This document shows, one piece after another, positions 44,259 to 52,913 of a DNA stretch of 64,000 bases; within the stretch, counting starts at the first letter, position 1, and the number at the start of each line of letters is the position of its first letter. Origin of the DNA: an uncultured Clostridia bacterium (GTDB lineage: Bacteria; Bacillota; Clostridia; UMGS1883); assembly GCA_947629005.1 (NCBI GenBank), contig CANRCD010000010.1, forward strand, positions 1-64,000, read 5' to 3'. Both the position numbers and the translations under genes were made by a program. Under the pieces are notes generated by a model that had not been told where the DNA came from, did not search any database, and saw only the letters and a list, made by a program, of their open reading frames with translations.

Positions 44259-45197
44259 TTACTTGCCCGTGATGTATTTCACGGCATTGCGCACCATAAC
44301 AGCAGCCTCGGCGCGAGAAATTGCTCCATCAGGATTGAACAGGCCGTTACTGAGGCCGTGAACAATTCCCATGCGAGCCAATTCTGTGATCTCCTTGGTC
44401 GCCCAATGATCGACAGTATCAGGGAATACGACGTCCACGGGATCACGCAAAAGGGCCGTCCATGTCAATGGGCCAACGCTACCGTCAACCTCCAGCCCGC
44501 TGTCGGCCTGAAATTTTTTGACGGCTTCAAGGGTAAGAGGCCCGAAAGATCCGTCCACGTCTAAGTCGCTACCCCATACGTTAAGTCGCGTCTGGAGGCG
44601 CTCGACGGCGTTTCCGCTGTCTCCCTCCCGCAATACCGGGGTAGGGTCTTCGGCCGTCGAGCCGGCCAATTTGTCCCAAAAATCGGTGAGCCACAAGGTG
44701 TTTTTCGCGCTGGTTCCGCACCAATAATCAGGGCAACGCTTCCCGGTCACGTCAAAGTGACGGATCACATGTTCGGGGGACACGTTGTATTTTTCCATGA
44801 GCGACTTGGTGAGTTCAATAGCGTTTCCTATCGTGGCCTCCGAGGGGTAAATTCTCCCGTTTTTGCAATCGTCGCAGAGTTCGATTGAAAGGCTGTTTGT
44901 GTTTGTAACAGCGCCATATAACTTACCGCCGCCGGTGCTGGCGCAGTCGGCGTATTTTGAACCTCCAACGGACCACGCCACATAGTTATCCGGGACGCTC
45001 TGCGTCACACTGTCGCTGTCCACGAAATAATGGGCGGACGCTTTCACGGTGTTATTGTGAAAATAATTCCCGTTGCCCTCGTCAGTGTCGCCGTCGTTGG
45101 CCGTGAAATGGATCACGATATATTTTATTTTTGAAGGGTTGCGCTCGGCGCCGTAGTTCGATTTTGAGGCGATGTTCGTTTTAAAAATATAGCTCAT
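44259..45197 (-). CDS. Prophage endolysin: N-acetylmuramoyl-L-alanine amidase with PG-binding and SLH domains
   Basis: This 312-residue lysin cuts the amide bond between muramic acid and the peptide stem. The Amidase_2 domain covers residues 1 to about 170 with zinc ligands His30 (Ile-Val-Ile-His-Phe), His147 (Ile-Arg-His-Phe-Asp-Val) and Cys155 (Lys-Arg-Cys-Pro-Asp). A PG_binding_1 domain lies at about 188-255 and a single S-layer-homology domain at about 256-310 (Phe-Pro-Asp-Thr...Ala-Thr-Lys-Glu-Ile). Its ATG overlaps the holin stop by 4 bases. Use of an SLH domain for wall targeting is unusual in endolysins and suggests a pyruvylated wall polymer in the host. Confidence 0.9.
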   Translation of the reverse strand: MSYIFKTNIASKSNYGAERNPSKIKYIVIHFTANDGDTDEGNGNYFHNNTVKASAHYFVDSDSVTQSVPDNYVAWSVGGSKYADCASTGGGKLYGAVTNTNSLSIELCDDCKNGRIYPSEATIGNAIELTKSLMEKYNVSPEHVIRHFDVTGKRCPDYWCGTSAKNTLWLTDFWDKLAGSTAEDPTPVLREGDSGNAVERLQTRLNVWGSDLDVDGSFGPLTLEAVKKFQADSGLEVDGSVGPLTWTALLRDPVDVVFPDTVDHWATKEITELARMGIVHGLSNGLFNPDGAISRAEAAVMVRNAVKYITGK

Positions 45198-45430
45198 TCG
45201 CCCGCCTCCTCGGTGGGTTCATTAATCGCAACGGTATTATTTCCGGCGTCGGCGAGGCCCTCTCCTATTATGTAGGCGATTAAGGACGCCCCGGCCATGA
45301 TTATGGCCGTTACCTCCGTGACGCTGTTTTCCTGAGCGCCAGCCGCTATCATTACGGCCGTAACAAACCCCGTGACAGCCGCCCAGAATTTCCGACTTGT
45401 AAGTTTTCTTGCCCAATCGATTTTTTTCAT
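45194..45430 (-). CDS. Phage holin
   Basis: The 78-residue protein has two hydrophobic segments (about 14-32 and 41-57) with Ile-Ile-Met-Ala-Gly-Ala-Ser-Leu-Ile-Ala-Tyr-Ile-Ile-Gly-Glu-Gly-Leu, typical of small holins of Clostridia phages. The basic N-terminus reads Trp-Ala-Arg-Lys-Leu-Thr-Ser-Arg-Lys. Holins open the membrane for the endolysin, whose gene overlaps this one. AAAGGTGG precedes the start. Confidence 0.88.
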   Translation of the reverse strand: MKKIDWARKLTSRKFWAAVTGFVTAVMIAAGAQENSVTEVTAIIMAGASLIAYIIGEGLADAGNNTVAINEPTEEAGE

Positions 45431-45453
45431 TGTGTTTTTCCACCTTTCTTAAA

Positions 45454-45903
45454 TTATAAAAATGAATTTTCTTTGATACATTTTTGATATACCGCCCTTA
45501 TCCGTTCAATCGTGGCGACGGCGATACTGTTTTTAAAATCCCTATTTTCATCGCAGTATTTTTCATAGTAATCAACGTCCGCCAGGATTTGGTCGAAATG
45601 CTCTTTCGTGTGTTCCTTGCCATGGAGTATCTCGTCGCCGAAATGTAATATCCGGCTGCGGCAGGTTATGGCCTCCCGCTCCTCGCTTTCGGTGCGCAGA
45701 GAGTTAAGGTCTGCCCTCAACTGCTCGACCTTCTCGATAACTTCTCCGTTTATGGCCCGACCTAATTTCCGGGCGAGCCAACTCCACGGATTGATGTTGA
45801 TTTTGCTGACTTGAAGCAGGGTCAAGATTATGGCCACCATTCCTCCTCCGGCGGCCAATATTTCTCCTGATGTCAGCTCCGATATTATCTCCAATAAATT
45901 CAT
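45454..45903 (-). CDS. Membrane-anchored phage protein next to the lysis genes
   Basis: The likely start is the ATG at 45903, although GGAGG is 14 bases away; another ATG at 45939 has no ribosome binding site. The 149-residue protein has one membrane helix near residues 18-32, a Trp-rich juxtamembrane part (Asn-Pro-Trp-Ser-Trp-Leu) and a charged helical domain containing His-Thr-Lys-Glu-His-Phe. Proteins of this shape occur in lysis regions of many gut Firmicutes phages. Function is not established; it may assist lysis. Confidence 0.65.
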   Translation of the reverse strand: MNLLEIISELTSGEILAAGGGMVAIILTLLQVSKININPWSWLARKLGRAINGEVIEKVEQLRADLNSLRTESEEREAITCRSRILHFGDEILHGKEHTKEHFDQILADVDYYEKYCDENRDFKNSIAVATIERIRAVYQKCIKENSFL

Positions 45904-45931
45904 TGCTCTACAATGTACCTCCGTATAAGTG

Positions 45932-46063
45932 TTATTCATCCATAAGATTACCCGCCCCGCGCTCAGAGAGCAGGCGCTTCACCTGTTCCCTGAGTTTTGC
46001 CGGGACTTCATCAAATGTTTTTACTCCTTGGATGATTTTATTTGCCCAAAGCTGTGCAATCAC
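45932..46063 (-). CDS. CD1375-like small phage protein
   Basis: A 43-residue frame starts at GTG 46063 with AGGGGGCG upstream. It reads Met-Ile-Ala-Gln-Leu-Trp-Ala-Asn-Lys-Ile-Ile, then Thr-Phe-Asp-Glu-Val-Pro-Ala-Lys-Leu and a basic Arg-Glu-Gln-Val-Lys-Arg-Leu-Leu helix. This pattern is characteristic of the small CD1375/XkdX-like proteins that sit between tail-fibre and lysis genes in Clostridia prophages. Its role is unknown. Confidence 0.8.
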   Translation of the reverse strand: MIAQLWANKIIQGVKTFDEVPAKLREQVKRLLSERGAGNLMDE

Positions 46064-46098
46064 AGTTTTTCGCCCCCTTTCGCGTAATCCTCTACATA

Positions 46099-46539
46099 TT
46101 ATGCGTATACCACCTCGCTCATTTCCAACAGGCAGCCGCTCAAAAACTCGTTTTCCTCCCGGAGCCGCAGAATTTCCCGTCGCATCTCGCCGACGGTCAT
46201 GACCGTTTCGGCGGGAAGCTCCGGCTCCTCCAACTCAGGCTCTGCGGGAGGTTCGGGCTCCGGTTCTACAGGGGTAAGGCCCTCATCAAGCTGTTTACGA
46301 AGTTCCAAGTATTCTTCCTCGGAAATTTCCTCCGCTTCAACAACGGGGAATACCGGCGCGTCCGAATTGACCGGATTGAGCCACCGAACCCGGTATACTT
46401 CCATTCCGTCCGAGGACTGTATGTATTGCGCGTCCGCCGCCTCGCACCCTATAAGTATCCTGTGCTTTTCCTGCCAGCGCAAGAAAACGTAATTTACGTC
46501 TATCACCATGCCGTCTTTTAATATTTTATAATAATTCAT
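46099..46539 (-). CDS. Phage protein of unknown function downstream of the large tail protein
   Basis: The start at 46539 follows AAGGGG. The 146-residue protein has an N-terminal beta-rich part starting Met-Asn-Tyr-Tyr-Lys-Ile-Leu-Lys-Asp-Gly, a Glu/Pro-rich linker at about 80-112 and a C-terminal coiled-coil with Met-Arg-Arg-Glu-Ile-Leu-Arg-Leu-Arg-Glu-Glu-Asn-Glu. It lies 20 bases after the 2107-aa gene and could be an accessory or chaperone for it, by analogy with tail-fibre assembly genes in that position. I do not recognise the family. Confidence 0.6.
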   Translation of the reverse strand: MNYYKILKDGMVIDVNYVFLRWQEKHRILIGCEAADAQYIQSSDGMEVYRVRWLNPVNSDAPVFPVVEAEEISEEEYLELRKQLDEGLTPVEPEPEPPAEPELEEPELPAETVMTVGEMRREILRLREENEFLSGCLLEMSEVVYA

Positions 46540-46559
46540 GCTTTTCCCCTTTCTATCGC

Positions 46560-49500
46560 TTATATTGAGAAGCATGGGCAGACTCCATACGGCGAGCTAT
46601 TACAGTGGAAGTTCCACGCGTCTGCGGTCTGGACGGAGCCATCGGCAACGACACCGCAGTAACCCCGCTCGGAAGTAACACAAGCTCCGCGAAGCCAGTA
46701 ACTTGAAGAGGCGACCCATTGTCCATCGTGATAAATTTGGTTTTTCCACACATCGCCCTCCCTAACTTCCGAAGTAGTCGTCGGGTCTGTATCTCCCTGA
46801 TGATAAGTCGCGCCTTCAGGCACCGCAAGTCCACGGAACTTCGCCCTGGATTGATTATTTACAAAGAATGAAATTTGATGGCCTTCATATATCCACGGGT
46901 CGGACATAGTGCTCGATATTTCAGCATAAGCGGGTATCCAGATTTTAGCGTCCATAGTTTGAACATCCCCGCTTACACCATCTAAATAATTATTATAGTT
47001 GACACGGCACGACCGAAGCATCGACTGCCACTCATAGGGAAGCGCCGGAAAGACGCGCCCTATCAGCCACTTATACATCTGAGATTCGGGAAAGCCTCCG
47101 GCATTAGCGTTATTTGTTCCGTTCATATAACGCGTGCGCTCTAGTAGCGACGCGCAGATGAAGTCAACAGACGTGTTCTGTTCACCGCCGCCCGAGACGC
47201 GGAAGTTACCCAAACTGGCAACTTCGAAGAGATAGGTCTCGTGGGGCCAGCACACAAGTTGTCTGCATACCGCGTCGCCTAAATCACCCTTCCAAAGCCG
47301 GCAAGAGTAAAGGTCGCCCGTGGCATAGTCGCTATACTGACCGCCTGTAGATTTAGCAGCCCCAAGGATAAGCTCTGCGTCTGTAACAGTGTCAATAGTT
47401 TTCGTCAGTTCCTGGGTTGTGATATTGTCCTCATAAGCGTTGGAAGAATAAACTTGCACGTTGCGGCTTCCTTTAGTGTGTCGCATAACCATAATTTCCC
47501 GGTTTGTCTTTGCGCCGCTGTTAAGGCTGTTCGTTCCCCACTGCATAGATGGGCCGTCATTGTAGCGCAGCTTGAAGCCCATAAAACCCTCGTCCTCAAA
47601 GCAACAGAGCATAGTTTGATTTGCCGTTTCAGCGGTGAACTTTACATCGGTGACAAGGGTCCAAGACGTATCCTCCTCAAATAATTTTATACCTGTGTCA
47701 ATGTGTGTCTTTCCGTCAAACTTAGTTTCCTGGGCTACGAGGTCTTGGTATTCAACATTATTAAAGTCGGGGTCAAATCCAAATGTAATAGCGGCTCGGT
47801 CCTTGATTGTGAAGTATTCAGCCGCCTTACCGCTCTGTCTCACGGCATAAATCTCTGTAGCGGACATATCAGATATGTCCTTGCCGGAAGCGGGCAGACC
47901 TGCCGAATCCCACAGGGCATAAACATCTACATCGCCGTTGATGAAGCCGGTAGACTTGTCCCAGCCCTTGAACAAATAGTAGTTGTATTGGGCTTCCTCC
48001 TCTGTCCTTGTTGGAATGTCGCCCTCGTATACCACCTCAGAGCCGTAATCGACGGTTTTCTCAGACAGTTTAATACCCGGCTGTGCCCACCATGTTACAG
48101 TGTACTGCCTGGGCTTTTCGCTGTAAGCCGCAGCGATAGTTACCGGGGCTGTGATCGGGCCAAGTGAACGATCCCACCCAGAGTAGGTGTAAACGGTTGA
48201 AACACTTGATGGCCTGGTTGGCATCTCAATAAGCTCGGTCGCAACGGGGTCGGGGGCGTTGTCGCCACGGTCAACGTAGCACGAATACAATAACGTTCCG
48301 TCGTAGTTCTCAAAACGCACCTCGTACTGCTGAATATACGAGCCGCAGGTTATTGTCAAATCGTCGCCCCAAATCTTTTTGTAGTGCGCCTCCTTGGACT
48401 GCCGAAGAACCGGCACATAAACCTGACCGGTCAATACGCTGCTCGGCGTATCGTGGGACTGCTCATCGTAGCCGCGCATACCGGCGAGGCGGTCTAATAT
48501 CGCCTCCATCTTGTTTGCTTCCGCGTTCCAGTCAAACTCCGGCTGTCCCTCGACAGTCCAATTTACGCCTAAAATTCTGGCACGGTTCAGGCCGGTTGCC
48601 TTGTCTACAAGGTCGAGCGTGTCTACAGCTGGGCTGTTCTCCACCGTAAGGCTCTGTAGGTTCCCATAATTTTCAAGCGTCAGGTCTGTCAAATACAGCA
48701 GGTTCTTACAGGTCAACGCCGTTATGCCCGGCAGGTGCGCCGTCGCTATCTTGCCGCCCGGCGCGAAGTTTACGCCGGTTATGCCGCTGCCTCCCGCGAG
48801 GAATGTTTCAAGGTTGACACAGCCCGTCAGGTCTATGCTTTGGGTCAGACCGGGGAGGTTCTGTAAATCGAGGTGTTCCAGCAATATGTTGTTGCCTATA
48901 CCGAACTCCGTCATGGCTCCGTTTGAATACTCATCGTCACCGCTGCCAATCTGCAAATCGGTCAGCTTTACCGCGTAGTTGAAATTCGCATAGGAGGGAT
49001 AGAAGTCCGAAACGTCGCCTATGGACTGTATCAGCGAGGCGTTGTACACGTACATTTCGGTATCGCTCAGGTCGTAGCCGGGGTTGGGAATGTTGTAGCT
49101 CTGCCCACGCTTGCCGCGCTGCCGCGAGGTCAAATTACCAAACCGCGTAACTATATACGTGTCCGCATACGGAACGATGTCATAATCGCCCTCGGTGCCG
49201 CTTTCGCCGCGCATAGTGATAACGTCGGCGGACGCTACCGGGCCTACATATTTACTGGAAATATATTTTTCCTGATATACGTTGAACTGCCGCCGCTGGT
49301 GCCGCTTGTTTCCGTGCATCATCGGCAAATATGTGGTTGTGCCGTCCTCCTCGTAGGGCCGGAAATACTTGCGACGCATATCCGCCATCCACAGGCGCTC
49401 GGGCTTTACGTCCTGATAGTCCTCACACATTCTGCGAATTACTTCAGCGGTAAAGGCGTTCTGCTGCTCAAGGTTGCGGTACATCTCCGCAAGCTGGTCA

Positions 49501-52500
49501 TAACAGTTCTCGCGGATAAGTTGCCACAGTCGGCTGTCGTGGGCGTTGAACACCCAAGCGCCATCTATCTGGTCTGTGTCCTCCAAGCCGTAGGTCAGCG
49601 TCAGGCCGCCCTCGTTGTCGTTGCCCATGGCGGTGTCGTGGTCGTAGGCAAAACAGATGTCCCAATGCTCGCCGTCGCTGGTGTGCCAGAACGTATTCTT
49701 AGCGCGGTTATCAATCATACAAAATCTCTCGGTGAAAATGTAGTGGAACAGAGCGCTCTCCAAGACAAGGTGCTGCGGAGCCTCCGCAAGGAAATCCTCG
49801 CTCCTGACGTGTACGACCCAAGTCAAGAACTTTTGCCAACTGTCCTGACAGGCCTTTACCTCTTCCGCCGCGTCCTCATCTCGGACATAGCGGAACTCAA
49901 ACGCTCCGTCGCCGTCCCACAACTCGTGGGTCAAATCGTCCGACAGGAAGCGTCCCTGCTCAGAACCGTTGTTCAGGTTTTCAACAATACATTCCTTCGC
50001 GTTCTCGGGGTCCATGCCCATGGCGTCGTTGTTTTTCTTGCTGTTGCCGAAATCGCCGCAGCCGTAGAAGTGCCACTGACCGTCATTATATACAACGGCG
50101 TTTTCCGTGTCCGTTTCCTGAATGAAAACAACGCAGGGGTGGAATTCCATGGTATCGCGGACGCGGGGGTCGTCAATTCTCGCCTGACGCTTGTAGGGAT
50201 TGTATGTATTGTACCAGTCGGACAGGCGGGAGTTGTTGCAGTTCTCCGAGCTGGCCACGTTCAGCTTGATGTTGAAATACTTTTCGGGTATGCTGTTCTC
50301 GGTCATAGCATACTTGTCGCCAGTGCTGCCGTCGCCGAAGGTGAAACCGCCCTTGAGGTTTATGTCGATATTACGAGCGCTGTCTCCATAATGCTCGGAG
50401 CTGGTACCCTGTCCTTTGTGTGTGCCTTTCGCCGTCCAGTTATCCTCCTTGGCGCGTCCGTTTTTATAAATCATTTGTACTGTGGTGTTGTCAACTTCAT
50501 ATTTCTTGCCCTGCGTAAATACGGGAGCCGATATTTTTATGACGCGTAAATCCGGGCATTTTTCGGCAAGGGTATCCGGATCAAGGCTGCCGGAGGCGTC
50601 CAAAATATCATTGCGGGTATAACGGGCTATCATCTCATTGGCGTTCTTTGCGTCGCAGATAAAGTTATCCAAAATCTCATCGTCCGACAAGCTGGTTTCA
50701 TATACCTTCATGCGGTAAATCCACACATCACAATCCTCGGAGCCTATGGTTATACCCACGGGCTTCGACTGCACGAAACTGTCCGCTTCTCCCGTGCCGT
50801 ACAGCTTTACGCGGGAAGGTATCGCGTCAACATAAGAAATCATTTCCGGGTGGCTGCTGTCGGGCAGAATATTGAACTCCAGCTCAATGAAATTATCCTC
50901 GCAATAGGGGACAGTCAGGTCGTTGGTCTGGGATTTCAGCACAGCTTGCTGTGCGGCCACGGTCAAGCCTATGCCGTCGCTGCCCTTACAGCTTATTGCC
51001 ATGGCGTCGTAGTTGCGGACGTTGGTGGTTTTGAAAATTATCTTTATTTCCTTGCCGGTGGCCTTGGCGTCCCTGTTGAATACCGCGTAGGGGATTGTCG
51101 CCGTCGTTCCGGCCTTGACGCAGAAATATGTATCGCCGTCCGCGTCTATCTGATAGCCGCCGTTTGTCTTGTCGAAGTCGTCTGATACGGTCATGGATAG
51201 GCTGTCGTTAATCTTTAGCCAGTCTGCGGCGGCGTTGGACTTGCCGCTGGGGTTAAAGTCAAATGCCAGCCCCGTTGTTACCGGCTCAACGTCCAAGCTT
51301 AATTCTTCAATGGTCGCGGTTATGGTCTTTTCGGTCTCGCCACAGATGATTTTCAATGTCTTTACACCTGATGTGGTGCTGCGATACGCCCAGGTCTGGG
51401 CCGTGCGTCCTATATCGGACAATTCCGCCGCAGTGGTTTCACCCTCTTTTAACGTCACTGTCGTTGTACGGTTCTGCGGGTCGTAGACGATATATTCAAT
51501 CGGTGCAGTGTTATACTGCGTGGCAGTAAATTCCTGCATACGGCAGCCTATGATGGGCGTGGTTTCCTCCGGGTCTACCCAAATGATGTCCTTGTATAAC
51601 GGATCCGACTGAACGTCAATCCCGTTTATCCTGCCCTTCATATACACCTTTAACAGATGTGCGCCGTGGTCTCTGGCCGTTATGGACAGGGTCTGCTGCC
51701 GCCCGGTGACGTTGGTGGTAATCGAACTAATTTGACTGCCGTCCAGCTCAAATATTACTTCCTTGCTGATATCGCCGTAGGGCGTATATGCGAACAAAAC
51801 ATCGCCGCTGTAGAACGTATTGTCGTCAAACGTGCTTTCAACGCGAAAATCTACAACAGTAATCGTCCACGTCTTTGACGCCATTGCCCCCTCGCTATCG
51901 GTTATGCGCAGCTTGACGGTATTCGCGCCGTTGCGCAGATGCCGGCGTATATCGTAGCTGTTTTCGCCCTGTACAACGGATATATTTGTAGCTACAACGG
52001 TATTGCCGACGCTCCAAGTCGCCGTGCCGTTGCCGGTGGTGTCGCCGCTGCTGTCCACCGATGAAAACCGAAATTTAATTACCGCCGTATCGTCTGTGGA
52101 GAGTACGGCGGTGTTCTCGTTGGTCACACGTTCAATCTTCACCGTGGTTGACGTGCCGCCGCCCCCGCCGCCACCGGTGATTTTAAACTGCGCTTTTGGC
52201 TCTCCGTCCTCAAGCAGCGTGAAGGTTTCGTCCTCATAGGTTGCGTCGTAGTCTTTGCCGGGATTTTTCTCTACATCGGCGACGCGGGCAGTGAGCGCCG
52301 CTATATCCTCCGTGGCCTCACCAACGGAACTAAGGGCGGACTCCGCGCTGGCTTTCGCCGACTGTGCCTCGCTCGCGGCCAACTCAGCGCTATTGCGAGC
52401 GGTTTCGGCAGCACTTCGGGCAGCTTCGGCGGCTTCAGCGGCACTCTCTGACGCTTCAAGCGCTTTACTGGCTATGTCGCCCGCTGCCTGTGCGATTTCC

Positions 52501-52883
52501 GCGACGTATATCGGTTCGCAGTCCTCTATGTCCTCTCCGTCCTGTGTAAAATGTAAGTATCCGGACTCATCGACGCGACCGCCGTTAAAGGCGAGGCCGC
52601 CGGTGTCGATTTCCACGGTTTTGGTCGAGTCGTCCCAGAATGTGATTTTTATACCCTCTGGCACGGAAGTAATACTTTTGACAAGGTTGGGGTACATGCT
52701 TTTTATTGTCTCTTTATTCACATATTCCTCGCTGAGTTTTAGCACTTCCGCTATTTTTTCGGCGACTCGTTGCATTGTGGCGCGGCGCAGGGACTCCACG
52801 CCTTCTTCGGGCTGAGTTATGAGGAAATGGGCGTCATTGCTTGGCGCCGCTTCTTGTACAGCATTAATATTTGTTTGTGCCAT
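46560..52883 (-). CDS. Giant prophage tail-associated protein with CotH-like segment and C-type-lectin-like end
   Basis: The start at 52883 follows AAGGAGTG; a GTG 9 bases earlier is inside that site. The 2107-residue protein has an Ala/Glu/Ser-rich coiled coil (about 128-205), a poly-Gly linker near 235, Ig-like domains (about 245-520) and a long middle region. There Asp1058-Asn-Arg-Ala-Lys-Asn1063 and Phe-Ala-Tyr-Asp1081-His-Asp1083-Thr-Ala-Met-Gly resemble the Asn and Asp-x-Asp active region of CotH protein kinases. A leucine-rich-like stretch (about 1328-1440), InlB-type repeats (about 1525-1645) and a LamG-like domain (about 1732-1890) follow. The end reads Tyr-Trp-Leu-Arg-Gly ... Gly-Val-Cys-Pro-Cys-Phe-Ser-Ile, as in DUF6273 and C-type-lectin folds. 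It is the likely receptor-binding protein. Confidence 0.75.
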   Translation of the reverse strand: MAQTNINAVQEAAPSNDAHFLITQPEEGVESLRRATMQRVAEKIAEVLKLSEEYVNKETIKSMYPNLVKSITSVPEGIKITFWDDSTKTVEIDTGGLAFNGGRVDESGYLHFTQDGEDIEDCEPIYVAEIAQAAGDIASKALEASESAAEAAEAARSAAETARNSAELAASEAQSAKASAESALSSVGEATEDIAALTARVADVEKNPGKDYDATYEDETFTLLEDGEPKAQFKITGGGGGGGTSTTVKIERVTNENTAVLSTDDTAVIKFRFSSVDSSGDTTGNGTATWSVGNTVVATNISVVQGENSYDIRRHLRNGANTVKLRITDSEGAMASKTWTITVVDFRVESTFDDNTFYSGDVLFAYTPYGDISKEVIFELDGSQISSITTNVTGRQQTLSITARDHGAHLLKVYMKGRINGIDVQSDPLYKDIIWVDPEETTPIIGCRMQEFTATQYNTAPIEYIVYDPQNRTTTVTLKEGETTAAELSDIGRTAQTWAYRSTTSGVKTLKIICGETEKTITATIEELSLDVEPVTTGLAFDFNPSGKSNAAADWLKINDSLSMTVSDDFDKTNGGYQIDADGDTYFCVKAGTTATIPYAVFNRDAKATGKEIKIIFKTTNVRNYDAMAISCKGSDGIGLTVAAQQAVLKSQTNDLTVPYCEDNFIELEFNILPDSSHPEMISYVDAIPSRVKLYGTGEADSFVQSKPVGITIGSEDCDVWIYRMKVYETSLSDDEILDNFICDAKNANEMIARYTRNDILDASGSLDPDTLAEKCPDLRVIKISAPVFTQGKKYEVDNTTVQMIYKNGRAKEDNWTAKGTHKGQGTSSEHYGDSARNIDINLKGGFTFGDGSTGDKYAMTENSIPEKYFNIKLNVASSENCNNSRLSDWYNTYNPYKRQARIDDPRVRDTMEFHPCVVFIQETDTENAVVYNDGQWHFYGCGDFGNSKKNNDAMGMDPENAKECIVENLNNGSEQGRFLSDDLTHELWDGDGAFEFRYVRDEDAAEEVKACQDSWQKFLTWVVHVRSEDFLAEAPQHLVLESALFHYIFTERFCMIDNRAKNTFWHTSDGEHWDICFAYDHDTAMGNDNEGGLTLTYGLEDTDQIDGAWVFNAHDSRLWQLIRENCYDQLAEMYRNLEQQNAFTAEVIRRMCEDYQDVKPERLWMADMRRKYFRPYEEDGTTTYLPMMHGNKRHQRRQFNVYQEKYISSKYVGPVASADVITMRGESGTEGDYDIVPYADTYIVTRFGNLTSRQRGKRGQSYNIPNPGYDLSDTEMYVYNASLIQSIGDVSDFYPSYANFNYAVKLTDLQIGSGDDEYSNGAMTEFGIGNNILLEHLDLQNLPGLTQSIDLTGCVNLETFLAGGSGITGVNFAPGGKIATAHLPGITALTCKNLLYLTDLTLENYGNLQSLTVENSPAVDTLDLVDKATGLNRARILGVNWTVEGQPEFDWNAEANKMEAILDRLAGMRGYDEQSHDTPSSVLTGQVYVPVLRQSKEAHYKKIWGDDLTITCGSYIQQYEVRFENYDGTLLYSCYVDRGDNAPDPVATELIEMPTRPSSVSTVYTYSGWDRSLGPITAPVTIAAAYSEKPRQYTVTWWAQPGIKLSEKTVDYGSEVVYEGDIPTRTEEEAQYNYYLFKGWDKSTGFINGDVDVYALWDSAGLPASGKDISDMSATEIYAVRQSGKAAEYFTIKDRAAITFGFDPDFNNVEYQDLVAQETKFDGKTHIDTGIKLFEEDTSWTLVTDVKFTAETANQTMLCCFEDEGFMGFKLRYNDGPSMQWGTNSLNSGAKTNREIMVMRHTKGSRNVQVYSSNAYEDNITTQELTKTIDTVTDAELILGAAKSTGGQYSDYATGDLYSCRLWKGDLGDAVCRQLVCWPHETYLFEVASLGNFRVSGGGEQNTSVDFICASLLERTRYMNGTNNANAGGFPESQMYKWLIGRVFPALPYEWQSMLRSCRVNYNNYLDGVSGDVQTMDAKIWIPAYAEISSTMSDPWIYEGHQISFFVNNQSRAKFRGLAVPEGATYHQGDTDPTTTSEVREGDVWKNQIYHDGQWVASSSYWLRGACVTSERGYCGVVADGSVQTADAWNFHCNSSPYGVCPCFSI

Positions 52884-52913
52884 TTTTTTCACTCCTTTTG
52901 GTTTATCTCCCTA

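Noticed and set aside
46560-46720. A complete diversity-generating retroelement
   Set aside because: Only a lectin-like end typical of targets is present. No reverse transcriptase, template repeat or accessory gene was found within the window, so the full system is not claimed.
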